Below, piece by piece: positions 29,588 through 38,343 of a DNA stretch of 64,000 nucleotides (position 1 is the stretch's first letter; each line of letters begins with the position of its first letter). The notes below the pieces were generated by a model, which saw only the letters and a list, made by a program, of their open reading frames with translations, was not told the origin of the DNA and did no database searches. The DNA comes from Muribaculaceae bacterium (GTDB taxonomy: Bacteria; Bacteroidota; Bacteroidia; Bacteroidales; Muribaculaceae). The stretch spans positions 17,650 to 81,649 of the forward strand of contig JAFYYU010000018.1 of NCBI GenBank assembly GCA_017557425.1, read 5' to 3'. A program made the translations under genes and the position numbers.

Positions 29588-29659
29588 TACTCCCGCTGGG
29601 AATCGAACCCAAATCTAAGGTTTAGGAAACCTCCATTCTATCCATTGAACTACAGGAGC
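29588..29659 (-). tRNA. tRNA-Arg(CCT)
   Basis: On the minus strand a 7-bp acceptor stem GCTCCTG/CGGGAGT (two G-U pairs), anticodon arm GAGGT-TTCCTAA-ACCTT with anticodon CCT, T-arm with loop TTCGATT, and discriminator A. CCA is not encoded. Reads AGG codons. Its 3' end is duplicated at 27978-27996. Confidence 0.88.
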
Positions 29660-29721
29660 ATCAAAACCGGTTGGCGAAGAATTGGCACTATCGCCAACCG
29701 ATTATTATAAACTTTCAGGAA

Positions 29722-32706
29722 TTACTTCCTGGCGGTAGCAAGCTTAGCCTCCTTCTTGTCGCTGCGACGGGCAATCCAGTAAGCCACGGGCGAAGCGATG
29801 AACAGTGAGGAGCAGGTACCGATGATAACACCGAGGATCATCGCGAAGATGAAGCTACGGATCGACTCACCACCGAAGAACAGCATGATGAACAGCACGA
29901 GCAGGGTCGTGATAGAGGTCATCATGGTTCGTGACAGGGTGCTGCACAGGGCCTTGTTGAAGGTCGTGTAGAGATCCTGCTTGGGATAGAGCTTGCGGTA
30001 CTCACGCACACGGTCGAATACAACCACGGTATCGTTCACCTGATAACCGATAACGGTCAGGATAGCGGCGATGAACGTCTGGTCGATCTCCATGGAGAAG
30101 GGCAGCATGCCGTGCAGGTTGTAGAAGCCGATTACCACAAACGAGGTGAACGCTACGGCAGCCAGAGCGCCGATAGAGAACGCGATGTTGCGGAAGCGGA
30201 ACAGGATGTACAGTGCCATAGCAAGCAGCGAGAACAGCACAGCCCAGATGGCCTGGCGGGTCATGTCGCTAGCGATGCTCGGGCCGACGGTCTCACTCGA
30301 TACAACGCCGACGTCCTCGTTAGACATGCTGAAGTCCTCCTTGGTCATCGAACCGAGGTCACTCTTCAAGCCTTCATAGAGCTTGCCCATGATCTCGTCG
30401 TCAACGCCCTCGTTGGTGTCGTTGATCTTGTAGTTAGTCGAAACGCGCACCTTGGTATCGTTGTCGATGGTAATCACCGAAGTAGTAGCACCGGGGAACT
30501 GGTTCTCGAGCTGAGCCTCCAGCGCCTGGGTCTTCACGGGATGGTCAAATTGAACAACGAAGTTGCGGCCACCCGAGAAGTCGATACCACGCTGCAAGCC
30601 ACGCAGGCCGAACAGAGCGCCCATGATCACGATGAGAGCCAGAGCGATGTAAGCGGTCTTCTTGGCAGCGCCCATGAAGTCGAAGTTGACGTTCTCCATC
30701 AGGTGACGGGTCAGGCTGGTGTTGAAGGTCATCTTGTCGAAGGTGCCCTTGTTCACGAAGTGCTCCATCACGAGGCGGGTTGCAAACACTGCAGTAAAGA
30801 ACGAGCAGCAAATACCGATTACCAGGGTAACGGCAAAACCGCGGATAGGACCAGAACCGAGCAGAATCAGGATGATACCGGTGATGATGGTGGTCAAGTT
30901 GGAGTCGAAGATGGCCGAGAACGCATTCTTGTAACCATCGCTGACGGCAGCCTTGAGACCCTTACCAGCACGCAATTCCTCCTTACAACGCTCGAATATC
31001 AGCACGTTGGCGTCCACCGCCATACCCAGCGTCAGTACGATACCGGCGATACCGGGCAGGGTGAGCACGCTCTGGAACGATGCCAGAATACCAATGGTGA
31101 AGAACAGGTTGAGCAAAAGACCCAAATTGGCAATCATACCAGCCTGCCAGCCATAGGTGGCAATCATAAAGAGTGCCAACAGAATGAGAGCGATAGCAAA
31201 CGAGATGACACCCTTGCGGATGGATTCCTTACCCAGCGACGGGCCGATCACACTTTCACTGGCCACATTGACACGTGCCACCATCTTACCTGACTCGAGC
31301 ACGTTAGCAAGGTCACCAGCCTCCTCCACGGTGAAGCGACCGCTGATCTGCGAGCGACCACCGTCGATCTGGCTGTTCACATTGGGGAATGAGTAAACCT
31401 GATCGTCGAGGACGATGGCGATGGCCTTACCGATGTTCTGACCGGTGATGCGGCTCCACTGACGTGCGCCCTCATCGTTCATGGTCATCGATACGACCTG
31501 GCCCTGCAGGTTGTCAAACTCGCTGGTAGCACGGGTAACGACGTCACCGTTCAGGACGGGCTGGCCGTTAACAGTGCGCAAGGCGATCAACTGGAATACC
31601 TCGTGGCCACCCTGCATCTTCTCGGGCTTAACAGTCCAAGCGAGCTTCAGGTCGGCGGGGAGGATCGTCTTGGCGATGGGCGAGTTGATGATAGCGTTGA
31701 CAGCAGCGGTGTCACCAACGGCAACATAGCCCAAAACGGGGGTTCCGGGCTGTGCGCTGATCAGAGGCTCAAAGCCCATGAGCTGAGCCAGAGTCAGGTC
31801 AGCCTCCTTAGCGGCGGGAGCCTTCTCGGCAGCCTTAGCGGCGCTGTCGGCGGCAGCCTTGACCTCGGCGGTAGCGGTGGTGTCGGCAGCCTCAGCCTCA
31901 GCAACAGTCTTGTTGGCCTTAGCCTGGTCGCTCAACTGACGCAGTGAGCTAGCAACATCGGCGAGAGTATAGGTCTCGTAGAATTCCAGGTTAGCGGCAC
32001 CCTGCAATAGCTTACGCACGCGCTCGGGTTCTTTTACACCTGGGAGCTCAAGCAGGATGCGGCCAGTGCTCTGCAGCTTCTGGATATTGGGTTGAACCAC
32101 ACCGAAGCGGTCGATACGGTTGCGCAACACCTTGTAGGAGTTGTCCACCATAGCGTTGACCTCGTCGTTGAGGATGCTCTGGACCTCACCGTCGGTAGCG
32201 TTGGGCTTCTCCTTCACGCGCTCGATGTTGCGGAAGATCTGCGCCAAGCTGCCCTCGGGAGCCAGCTTCTTGTACTCCTTGCAGAAGGAGCCCACGAAGT
32301 CGTCCTGCGCGGTCTGGTTGTTGGCAACGTTGTCGATGGCCTGGTTAAACTTCTTGTCGGGATTGTTGTTCGCAAGGGCGCGCAAGATGTCGGGCACCGA
32401 AATCTGCAGTGTCACGTTCATACCACCCTTCAAGTCAAGGCCGAGGCCCAACTCTTTTTCACGAACCTGCTGGAAGGTGTAATAACCAAGATACACCTTC
32501 TTGTTAGCGAGGGAGTCCAGACACTCATTGAGCGCTGTCTTGTACTTATCGTTGCTGGTGTCGGCACTCGTGATGCCAGCAGCAGCGAGAGCCTTCTTCT
32601 CGGCCACGTTCTGGTAGTGATTGCTCACAAACGTGAACGAGAGATAGAAGGCGCAAATCAATAACAGTGCAATGGTAAGGACTCGAATAAAACCTTTAGT
32701 TTGCAT
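29722..32706 (-). CDS. secDF: protein translocase fusion SecDF
   Basis: Membrane partner of SecYEG that uses the proton gradient to pull exported proteins across. SecD and SecF are one 994-residue chain, as usual in Bacteroidota. Visible: TM1 (about 9-30), SecD motif DLKGGMNVTLQI (about 74-85), P1 periplasmic domain with a low-complexity Ala/Lys/Glu insertion (about 265-305), SecD membrane block with GMAVDANVLIFER, then the SecF half from about 690 with DFSGGRNFVVQF (about 706-717) and the second block with NDTVVVFDRVRE. Monocistronic; TATATTTG box 64 bp upstream. Confidence 0.96.
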   Translation of the reverse strand: MQTKGFIRVLTIALLLICAFYLSFTFVSNHYQNVAEKKALAAAGITSADTSNDKYKTALNECLDSLANKKVYLGYYTFQQVREKELGLGLDLKGGMNVTLQISVPDILRALANNNPDKKFNQAIDNVANNQTAQDDFVGSFCKEYKKLAPEGSLAQIFRNIERVKEKPNATDGEVQSILNDEVNAMVDNSYKVLRNRIDRFGVVQPNIQKLQSTGRILLELPGVKEPERVRKLLQGAANLEFYETYTLADVASSLRQLSDQAKANKTVAEAEAADTTATAEVKAAADSAAKAAEKAPAAKEADLTLAQLMGFEPLISAQPGTPVLGYVAVGDTAAVNAIINSPIAKTILPADLKLAWTVKPEKMQGGHEVFQLIALRTVNGQPVLNGDVVTRATSEFDNLQGQVVSMTMNDEGARQWSRITGQNIGKAIAIVLDDQVYSFPNVNSQIDGGRSQISGRFTVEEAGDLANVLESGKMVARVNVASESVIGPSLGKESIRKGVISFAIALILLALFMIATYGWQAGMIANLGLLLNLFFTIGILASFQSVLTLPGIAGIVLTLGMAVDANVLIFERCKEELRAGKGLKAAVSDGYKNAFSAIFDSNLTTIITGIILILLGSGPIRGFAVTLVIGICCSFFTAVFATRLVMEHFVNKGTFDKMTFNTSLTRHLMENVNFDFMGAAKKTAYIALALIVIMGALFGLRGLQRGIDFSGGRNFVVQFDHPVKTQALEAQLENQFPGATTSVITIDNDTKVRVSTNYKINDTNEGVDDEIMGKLYEGLKSDLGSMTKEDFSMSNEDVGVVSSETVGPSIASDMTRQAIWAVLFSLLAMALYILFRFRNIAFSIGALAAVAFTSFVVIGFYNLHGMLPFSMEIDQTFIAAILTVIGYQVNDTVVVFDRVREYRKLYPKQDLYTTFNKALCSTLSRTMMTSITTLLVLFIMLFFGGESIRSFIFAMILGVIIGTCSSLFIASPVAYWIARRSDKKEAKLATARK

Positions 32707-32710
32707 TTGA

Positions 32711-33020
32711 TTTGTTAATTATTTAATTAAATTTTGTTAAATTTCGCTTCAAACGTCTTTTTCAGCCTGCAAATATACATCATTTTCTTAACGTGGGCAT
32801 AAAAAAACCAAGTTTTTGCTTTTCACCTCACAATATTTAAAGGAAAAATGGCGCTTTCGCACCATTTTTCCAGTCATTTAGCGCGTTATTTGCGCTATTA
32901 TGGGTATCCAAAGCCATTTCTTGACATGACACTTTTACGAGCGGAATAGTTGTTGTACAAGCTGTCGCTTGCATTACGGGACGCGCGGGATGCGGGGGTG
33001 CAGTGGTAATATACTTCAGG
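32711..33020. other. intergenic region, promoter and terminator only
   Basis: Contains a minus-strand -7 box TATATTTG (32777-32770) for secDF, and a perfect 10-bp hairpin GGAAAAATGG/CCATTTTTCC (32842-32871) with T-rich flank that probably ends the upstream iron-sulfur operon. No gene seen. Confidence 0.6.
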
Positions 33021-34472
33021 TTAGGCTTCGAGGCCGCGGTCGATGTTGCGTTTTAGGGCCTCGACGTAGTTGTTGATGCGTTCCATTTCGCGTGGGATCT
33101 GGATGCGCTGGGGGCAATGTCTCACGCAATGGCCACAGCCGATGCAGTGGTCGGCCTGGCGCAGTTTGGGCACGCTGCGGTCATAGCCGATGAGGAAGGC
33201 ACGGCGCGCGCGGGCATAGTCGGGGTCGTTGCGGTCGCGGGAGAGGTTGCCCTCGGCGATGCACTTGTTGTAGTGGGTGAGAACACCGGGGATGTCGATA
33301 CCGTAGGGGCAGGGCATGCAGTACTTGCAGTCGTTGCAAGGGATGGTGTTGTAGCTCACCAGCTCCTCGGCGATGCCATAGAGGAACTCTTTTTCGTCAT
33401 CGTTGAGTTCCTCGAGCGGACAATAGGTGCACAGGTTCTCCTTGAGATGCTCCATGTAGGTCATGCCACTGAGGACGGTGAGCACGCGGGGGAACGAACC
33501 GACAAAGCGGAAGGCCCACGAGGCGAGGGTGCGCTCGGGGTCACGTACCAGGATTTTGCGTGCCAGGGGCTGGGGCAGCGAGGCCAGTCGTCCGCCCAGC
33601 AGCGGCTCCATGATGACGGCAGGAATGGCGCGCTTGTCGAGTTCGGCATACAGGTACTCGGCGTTGGTGTTATCCTCCTCGAAGGCCTTGGCGTGTTTCC
33701 AGTCCACGTAGTTCATCTCGATCTGGACAAAGTCCCATTTGTATTTGTCGTGGTTGGCCAGCAAGTGGTCAAACACGGCGATGTCGCCGTGATAGGAAAA
33801 GCCCAGATTGCGGATAATGCCTTTCTCGCGCTGCTCCAGCAGGTAGTCGAGGATGCCGTTGTTGATGTAACGGGCCTCAAAGACCTCCATCGCCGTCATT
33901 TCATCGTTGCTGCCGCCAACGGAGTGCAACAACAGATAGTCGATGTAATCGACCTGGAGCTCCTTAAGAGAGTTCTGGAACATCTCGATGCTGGCCTCAC
34001 GTGACCAGGTTTCGGGGGCGAAGTTGGAGAGCTTGGTGGCGATGAAATACTCGTCGCGTTTGTGGCGGCTCAGCGCGATGCCCGTGGCATGCTCGCTCTG
34101 GCCCTTGCAATAGGCAGGCGAGGTGTCGAAATAGTTGACGCCGTGCTCGATGGCGTAGTCGATCTGCTGATTGATCATCTCCTGGTCGATTTCAGCGTCA
34201 TTGTCGCGGCCGAAGGGCTGACCGTTGGTGGCAGGCAGGCGCATCATGCCGTAGCCAAGGATGGAAACTTTCTCTTTGGTCTTGGGATTCTCGCGGTAGA
34301 TCATCTTGCCTACCGGGGGCTCTTGTGCGGCAGGCTTGGCTCCATCACCACTGGCGCAGCTCACGATGACCGGCGCTGCAGCCGTTGCCGTCCCCAATCC
34401 GAGGGCTTTAAGGAAAGTGCGGCGACTCAACGTTTTACCGCCATTGTTGTCGTTATGATGTTTCTCGTTCAT
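33021..34472 (-). CDS. Tat-exported aldo/keto reductase with ferredoxin domain
   Basis: A 483-residue aldo/keto reductase with an N-terminal twin-arginine signal (SRRTFLKALGLG, about 16-27) that ends in IVSCASG, so it may also be a Tat lipoprotein anchored at Cys39. The barrel has FDTSPAYCKGQSEH, TKLSNF and LLLHSVGG. The C-terminal ~110 residues carry CNDCKYCMPCPYG and CIGCGHCVRHCPQR, enough for two 4Fe-4S clusters. Export with cofactors folded fits Tat. It follows the polyferredoxin membrane protein by 35 bp, so electrons may pass between them. Substrate unknown. Confidence 0.86.
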   Translation of the reverse strand: MNEKHHNDNNGGKTLSRRTFLKALGLGTATAAAPVIVSCASGDGAKPAAQEPPVGKMIYRENPKTKEKVSILGYGMMRLPATNGQPFGRDNDAEIDQEMINQQIDYAIEHGVNYFDTSPAYCKGQSEHATGIALSRHKRDEYFIATKLSNFAPETWSREASIEMFQNSLKELQVDYIDYLLLHSVGGSNDEMTAMEVFEARYINNGILDYLLEQREKGIIRNLGFSYHGDIAVFDHLLANHDKYKWDFVQIEMNYVDWKHAKAFEEDNTNAEYLYAELDKRAIPAVIMEPLLGGRLASLPQPLARKILVRDPERTLASWAFRFVGSFPRVLTVLSGMTYMEHLKENLCTYCPLEELNDDEKEFLYGIAEELVSYNTIPCNDCKYCMPCPYGIDIPGVLTHYNKCIAEGNLSRDRNDPDYARARRAFLIGYDRSVPKLRQADHCIGCGHCVRHCPQRIQIPREMERINNYVEALKRNIDRGLEA

Positions 34473-34507
34473 AATTGTTGGGATTTAGACTTTAGACCTT
34501 AGTTGGG

Positions 34508-35995
34508 TTAAATCTCGCTGTGGGCTTCGTGTCCCTCGACATAGATGGCGCTGAAAGGCCTGGACGGGCACACATACTCGCAGGTGCCGCATCCGATACA
34601 CATGGCCGTGTTCACGGCAGGAACCATGGGCGAGGCTTCATCGTCGGGGTTACTGGGCACCATCATGATGGCGCCAGTGGGACAATGACGGGCACAGTTG
34701 CCGCATGAAACGCCGTTGCTGAGGATAAGGCAGTTTTCCTTGACCCAAACGGCATGACCGATGATGGTCGAGGATTTCCGGGCTACAGTGATGGGCTTGA
34801 TAGCGCCCGTGGGGCAGACGGTGGAGCACTCGACGCACTCGGGGCGGCAGGCTCCGCGCTCAAAACTCAACTCGGGCTGCATGAGGCGCAAGGGGTCGGA
34901 AGAGGGGCGCAACACGCCGTTGGGGCACTTGGCCACACACAACTGGCAGGCGGTGCAGTGCTGGGCAAAATGCTTGGCAGTCGCCGAGCCCGGAGGCGTG
35001 ACAGGTGTGGAGCGCTTGGCTGGCACTTTATCTTGGATGACAGCAAGACCGCCGTCCACCTTTTTAGATGCCTGTGCCAAAGCGATGTCGGCACCCACGA
35101 TGGCCGTTCCCACGAGGAAGGCGCGGCGGGCGTTGTCGGTCTTCTCGCCACCCTCGTCCTTAACGGGTTGGGCCACGGCCTTGGGGTGGCCGTAGTGCAA
35201 CGCGTCGAATTTGCATTTCTCCAGACAGTTGCCGCAGGTCACACAGCGGCTGTAGTCCACCTTGTGCGTCGTGAAGTCGATACACGATGCCTTGCAGTTC
35301 TTGGTACACAGGCTGCACGACTTGCACTTGTCGACATCAAAATACACCTTGAACCATGAGAACCTGGCCAACTGGGCCAGAATGGTACCCACGGGGCAAA
35401 TGGTGTTGCAATAGGTGCGTCCACCACGCCATGCCAGCACAACGATGATAATGAACGTCGCCAGTGCGATGAGGAAGGTGGGCAGACTCTTGATCCACAC
35501 GTCAACGCCGTAGATGGCGTAACTGTCCATACGCTCGGCAATCGAGGCCAGCAGGTTGTTGCCCCACTGATAAATGGGCAGCAGCAAGTTGGTCACCATG
35601 CGGCCGTAGCTGCTATAGGGTGCCAACAGGGCCACCAGCGAATGCACGCCTGCGACAAAGGCCACGATGAACAGTGCCAGCACGCCATAACGCAGCCAGC
35701 GTTTCTCGGGGCTGGCGGTAAAACGGTTCTTCTTGCGCTTGCCGTGAATCCACGAGACGATATCCTGGAAGATACCCAGAGGGCAGATGACGGAGCAGTA
35801 GATGCGGCCAAAAACGAGGGTGAGCAGCACCAGCGCCACGATAACGACGACATTGAGCGCCAGCAACGCGGGCAGGAACTGGATGCGCGCCGTCCATCCC
35901 AAGTAGTGGTGCAGCACGCCGCTAACATCAAGAAACAGCAGCGTGACCAAGACCATCATGATGGCGGCCAGCGTAATGCGGATTTTCCTTAACAT
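34508..35995 (-). CDS. NapH/RnfB-like membrane polyferredoxin
   Basis: A 495-residue membrane iron-sulfur protein. The N-terminal half has about five to six helices with NapH/NosR-type loop motifs CSVICPLG and CNTICPVG, followed by CKSCSLCTKNC and CVTCGNCLEKC. Around residue 290 a Tat-like RRAFLVG plus hydrophobic helix recurs, then CTACQLCVAKC, CVECSTVC, CGNCARHCPTG and CIGCGTCEYVC. It looks like a fusion of a NapH-type quinol oxidase with a NapG-type ferredoxin, likely moving electrons from menaquinol to a periplasmic reductase, here probably 33021-34472. Confidence 0.85.
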   Translation of the reverse strand: MLRKIRITLAAIMMVLVTLLFLDVSGVLHHYLGWTARIQFLPALLALNVVVIVALVLLTLVFGRIYCSVICPLGIFQDIVSWIHGKRKKNRFTASPEKRWLRYGVLALFIVAFVAGVHSLVALLAPYSSYGRMVTNLLLPIYQWGNNLLASIAERMDSYAIYGVDVWIKSLPTFLIALATFIIIVVLAWRGGRTYCNTICPVGTILAQLARFSWFKVYFDVDKCKSCSLCTKNCKASCIDFTTHKVDYSRCVTCGNCLEKCKFDALHYGHPKAVAQPVKDEGGEKTDNARRAFLVGTAIVGADIALAQASKKVDGGLAVIQDKVPAKRSTPVTPPGSATAKHFAQHCTACQLCVAKCPNGVLRPSSDPLRLMQPELSFERGACRPECVECSTVCPTGAIKPITVARKSSTIIGHAVWVKENCLILSNGVSCGNCARHCPTGAIMMVPSNPDDEASPMVPAVNTAMCIGCGTCEYVCPSRPFSAIYVEGHEAHSEI

Positions 35996-36033
35996 ATTGA
36001 TATAGAATATGAATGATTATTAGTTGATTGGGG

Positions 36034-36041
36034 CAAAGATA
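36034..36041 (-). promoter_or_regulatory. -7 box (TATCTTTG) for the polyferredoxin operon
   Basis: Minus-strand TAnnTTTG 39 bp before the start; a TTTG lies 24 bp further upstream, slightly too far. Confidence 0.5.
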
Positions 36042-36130
36042 ATGAAAAATAATTAAAAAGCGCGTCAAAAGTTATCTTTTTCTCTCATCTTGCGCCCCGC
36101 AGGCAGCTGCACTCTCATCGCAAGGGCCAT

Positions 36131-36166
36131 AAAAAGTGCCGGAAGCATCTTGCCCCGGCACTTTTT
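36131..36166 (-). terminator. terminator after the C10 peptidase gene
   Basis: Perfect 12-bp stem AAAAAGTGCCGG/CCGGCACTTTTT, 48 bp beyond the stop codon. Confidence 0.85.
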
Positions 36167-36214
36167 GGAGTTGCCATATTTTAACACTCTAGCGAGAGTG
36201 TCATTCAGGATCAA

Positions 36215-37933
36215 TTACATTTGCAACAGCATGTCAATCAGAGAGGTCACGTCAGCAATGTTCACCTCACCATCCCTATCGACATCGGAAGCATCCAGGT
36301 TGATGCCCGTGGCATCACCAGAGAGCAGATAGTCGATGAGTGCAGTAACGTCGGCAATATTCACATCACCGTCATTGTCCACGTCACCCACAATGAACTG
36401 GGGATCGGGAGGAGTTACCCAATCGCCAACGGTGAAGGGCACGGGATCGTTGAGGAACCACATCCACTCATAGCTGCTGGCAAAGTAGGGCGACCATACC
36501 ACGATGTAGTAAGTCTGACCCTCATAGAGGTTAGGATAAGCACCGCTCAGGTCAATAGTCGCAATTCCGTTATCCTCCATCTCGACGTTGGTAGTGGAAG
36601 AGTACACTGTGCTATAGGTATTACCACTCTTAGATACGATACCATAACGCAAAGTGCCGCTCCACTTGCCGCTCAATGCCTGCACGTCGATTGTGGCGCG
36701 TACGTCGTTGGCGGGCATAGTCTCTTGAACCAGATTGACAGCCTTCACGACGGGACCGCCAATGTCGGTGGTGTCAGGGCAGATACCGATGATGGCAGCC
36801 TGATTGGCGTTAAAGCCCGAAGCATAGGGGTCATAGTCATAATCGCTCCTGGGCGACAACAGTTCCCAGTCAAAATAGGTGTTGTAGGCCTCAGGCTGGA
36901 AACCCCAGTTGACGTGTACCTTGCCGTTGCTGTCATAGCCATCAAGCACAAATGCATGACCGATATTGCAGGCATTACCGCTGTTGTCAATGGTCCTATA
37001 ACCCATATAATAGATGGGGCGGCCATTGTCAATCTCGTTGTACATCAATTCATACCAGGACTGTGCATTATAGTAATTGCTCTTCTGCACATACTGGATG
37101 CCAGGGTTAAAGTTAAAGTAGGCAATGATGCCTTTAAACACATTCCTGAGGAGTGCGTCGCTGCTCTCACCCGAATAGATGGTATTGAAGGCAACACCGA
37201 CTTCATAAACCAACTCAGAAACAGCTTGGGCATTGCTGGCATTCTCGCCGTAGCCATTCCTCATGTTGCTGTAGTTGTAAGTGTAGTCATTGAACTTTGC
37301 CGAAACAGTTACCTCATTGCCATCCAACATAAAGCTGTAGCTGTTCTCGCCAGAACCGCGGGAGGGATACCTCAGACCCTTCATGATGGTCGAGAAAGCA
37401 ATGGGAACGCAACCGGCATAGCAGCGGCCATTGCTGGTCAGAGCATGGCTGGATCTGGGAACGTTGTTGTTGTAAGGGGGGAACTGATGCCAGTGAACCT
37501 CACCGCAGATGGGATACACACCATAGGGCTGCAGGTCGTAGGTGATGCGGGGAGCTTCCTGAGGGTTGTTACGCAACCACTCCAGATAATTCTGATAATT
37601 CTCGAGAATGAGCTTCATGGTCTCGGGAACCGTGTTCATGTCAAACGAGCCCTTGTCGCTGTAAGCCAGAATGGGAGTTGACACATCATCACCGGCAACT
37701 ATCACAAAACCCTGAGCGCCATCACGGTTAAACACGTAGTAGTCATTCATGCCCTTCATGTTCCTGCCAACATAGTTCAAATGCATGTTGGAGGCACCCG
37801 AAGCATTGAAAGAACGGGAACCGGCAGTAAACTGCTTGGCTGTTGCCATGGCCTGGTCAACAGTCACAACCTTTGCGTCAATGCCCTGAGCGCACAACGC
37901 GAGCACCGATAAAAACAGTAAAAACTTCTTCAT
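36215..37933 (-). CDS. C10 (streptopain-like) cysteine peptidase with dockerin-like C-terminus
   Basis: Secreted papain-fold peptidase, 572 residues: signal peptide (1-20, ending GIDA), an inhibitory pro-domain (about 21-150), catalytic Cys175 in CYAGCVPIAFSTIM and His326 in GHAFVLDGY, a beta-rich middle domain, then two EF-hand-like dockerin repeats (DVDNDGDVNIADVTALIDYLL and DVDRDGEVNIADVTSLIDMLL) at the end. The family includes SpeB and interpain A. The dockerin type repeats also end the three M6 peptidases next door; no cohesin is seen here, so they may be calcium-binding anchors. Expressed from its own promoters. Confidence 0.88.
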   Translation of the reverse strand: MKKFLLFLSVLALCAQGIDAKVVTVDQAMATAKQFTAGSRSFNASGASNMHLNYVGRNMKGMNDYYVFNRDGAQGFVIVAGDDVSTPILAYSDKGSFDMNTVPETMKLILENYQNYLEWLRNNPQEAPRITYDLQPYGVYPICGEVHWHQFPPYNNNVPRSSHALTSNGRCYAGCVPIAFSTIMKGLRYPSRGSGENSYSFMLDGNEVTVSAKFNDYTYNYSNMRNGYGENASNAQAVSELVYEVGVAFNTIYSGESSDALLRNVFKGIIAYFNFNPGIQYVQKSNYYNAQSWYELMYNEIDNGRPIYYMGYRTIDNSGNACNIGHAFVLDGYDSNGKVHVNWGFQPEAYNTYFDWELLSPRSDYDYDPYASGFNANQAAIIGICPDTTDIGGPVVKAVNLVQETMPANDVRATIDVQALSGKWSGTLRYGIVSKSGNTYSTVYSSTTNVEMEDNGIATIDLSGAYPNLYEGQTYYIVVWSPYFASSYEWMWFLNDPVPFTVGDWVTPPDPQFIVGDVDNDGDVNIADVTALIDYLLSGDATGINLDASDVDRDGEVNIADVTSLIDMLLQM

Positions 37934-38101
37934 TGTAATAGTAACAAAAATAATATCAAAAAATTAGTATCCAGTATATCCTTTCATCGTGTTTCACATG
38001 ACTGCTGTGAAAAAAGAAAAAATGAGGTCAATCTTGTTGTACTCGAAGCTCAAGCCAACAATAATGGATTACACCTCACAATCTTTTTCTTTTCACGGCT
38101 A

Positions 38102-38132
38102 CAAAAGTAGGCTATTCTACTGATACAACAAA
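38102..38132 (-). promoter_or_regulatory. promoter for the C10 peptidase gene
   Basis: Minus strand TTTG (38132-38129), 19 bp, TACTTTTG (38109-38102). It would give a leader of about 160 nt. Confidence 0.6.
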
Positions 38133-38184
38133 ATTTTAAGGGGTCAAATAACCTAAACAACCTATTTTTTTCGTTTATAATGAA

Positions 38185-38215
38185 ATAGACACCGCGTTTC
38201 ACAACGCGATGTCCA
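38185..38215 (-). terminator. hairpin between two minus-strand promoters
   Basis: Stem GACATCGCGTT/AACGCGGTGTC (11 bp with G-U) followed by a weak TATTT tail. It lies about 35-60 nt after the promoter at 38254-38285 and may end a short RNA or the M6 transcript. Confidence 0.5.
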
Positions 38216-38253
38216 TTTAGGATGAATAGTATTAATATTTCCAACTTTGGTCG

Positions 38254-38285
38254 CAAAGTTACTACCGTTATCAATCTTAGCCAAA
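38254..38285 (-). promoter_or_regulatory. second minus-strand promoter, 320 bp before the C10 gene
   Basis: TTTG (38285-38282), 20 bp, TAACTTTG (38261-38254), near-ideal. It drives either a small RNA ending at the 38185-38215 hairpin or a long-leader transcript. Confidence 0.6.
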
Positions 38286-38343
38286 AATTTTTAGCTAAAA
38301 TTTGTTATTGTTAATAACTATTTTCGGTAGGGGATCCGTCTGC

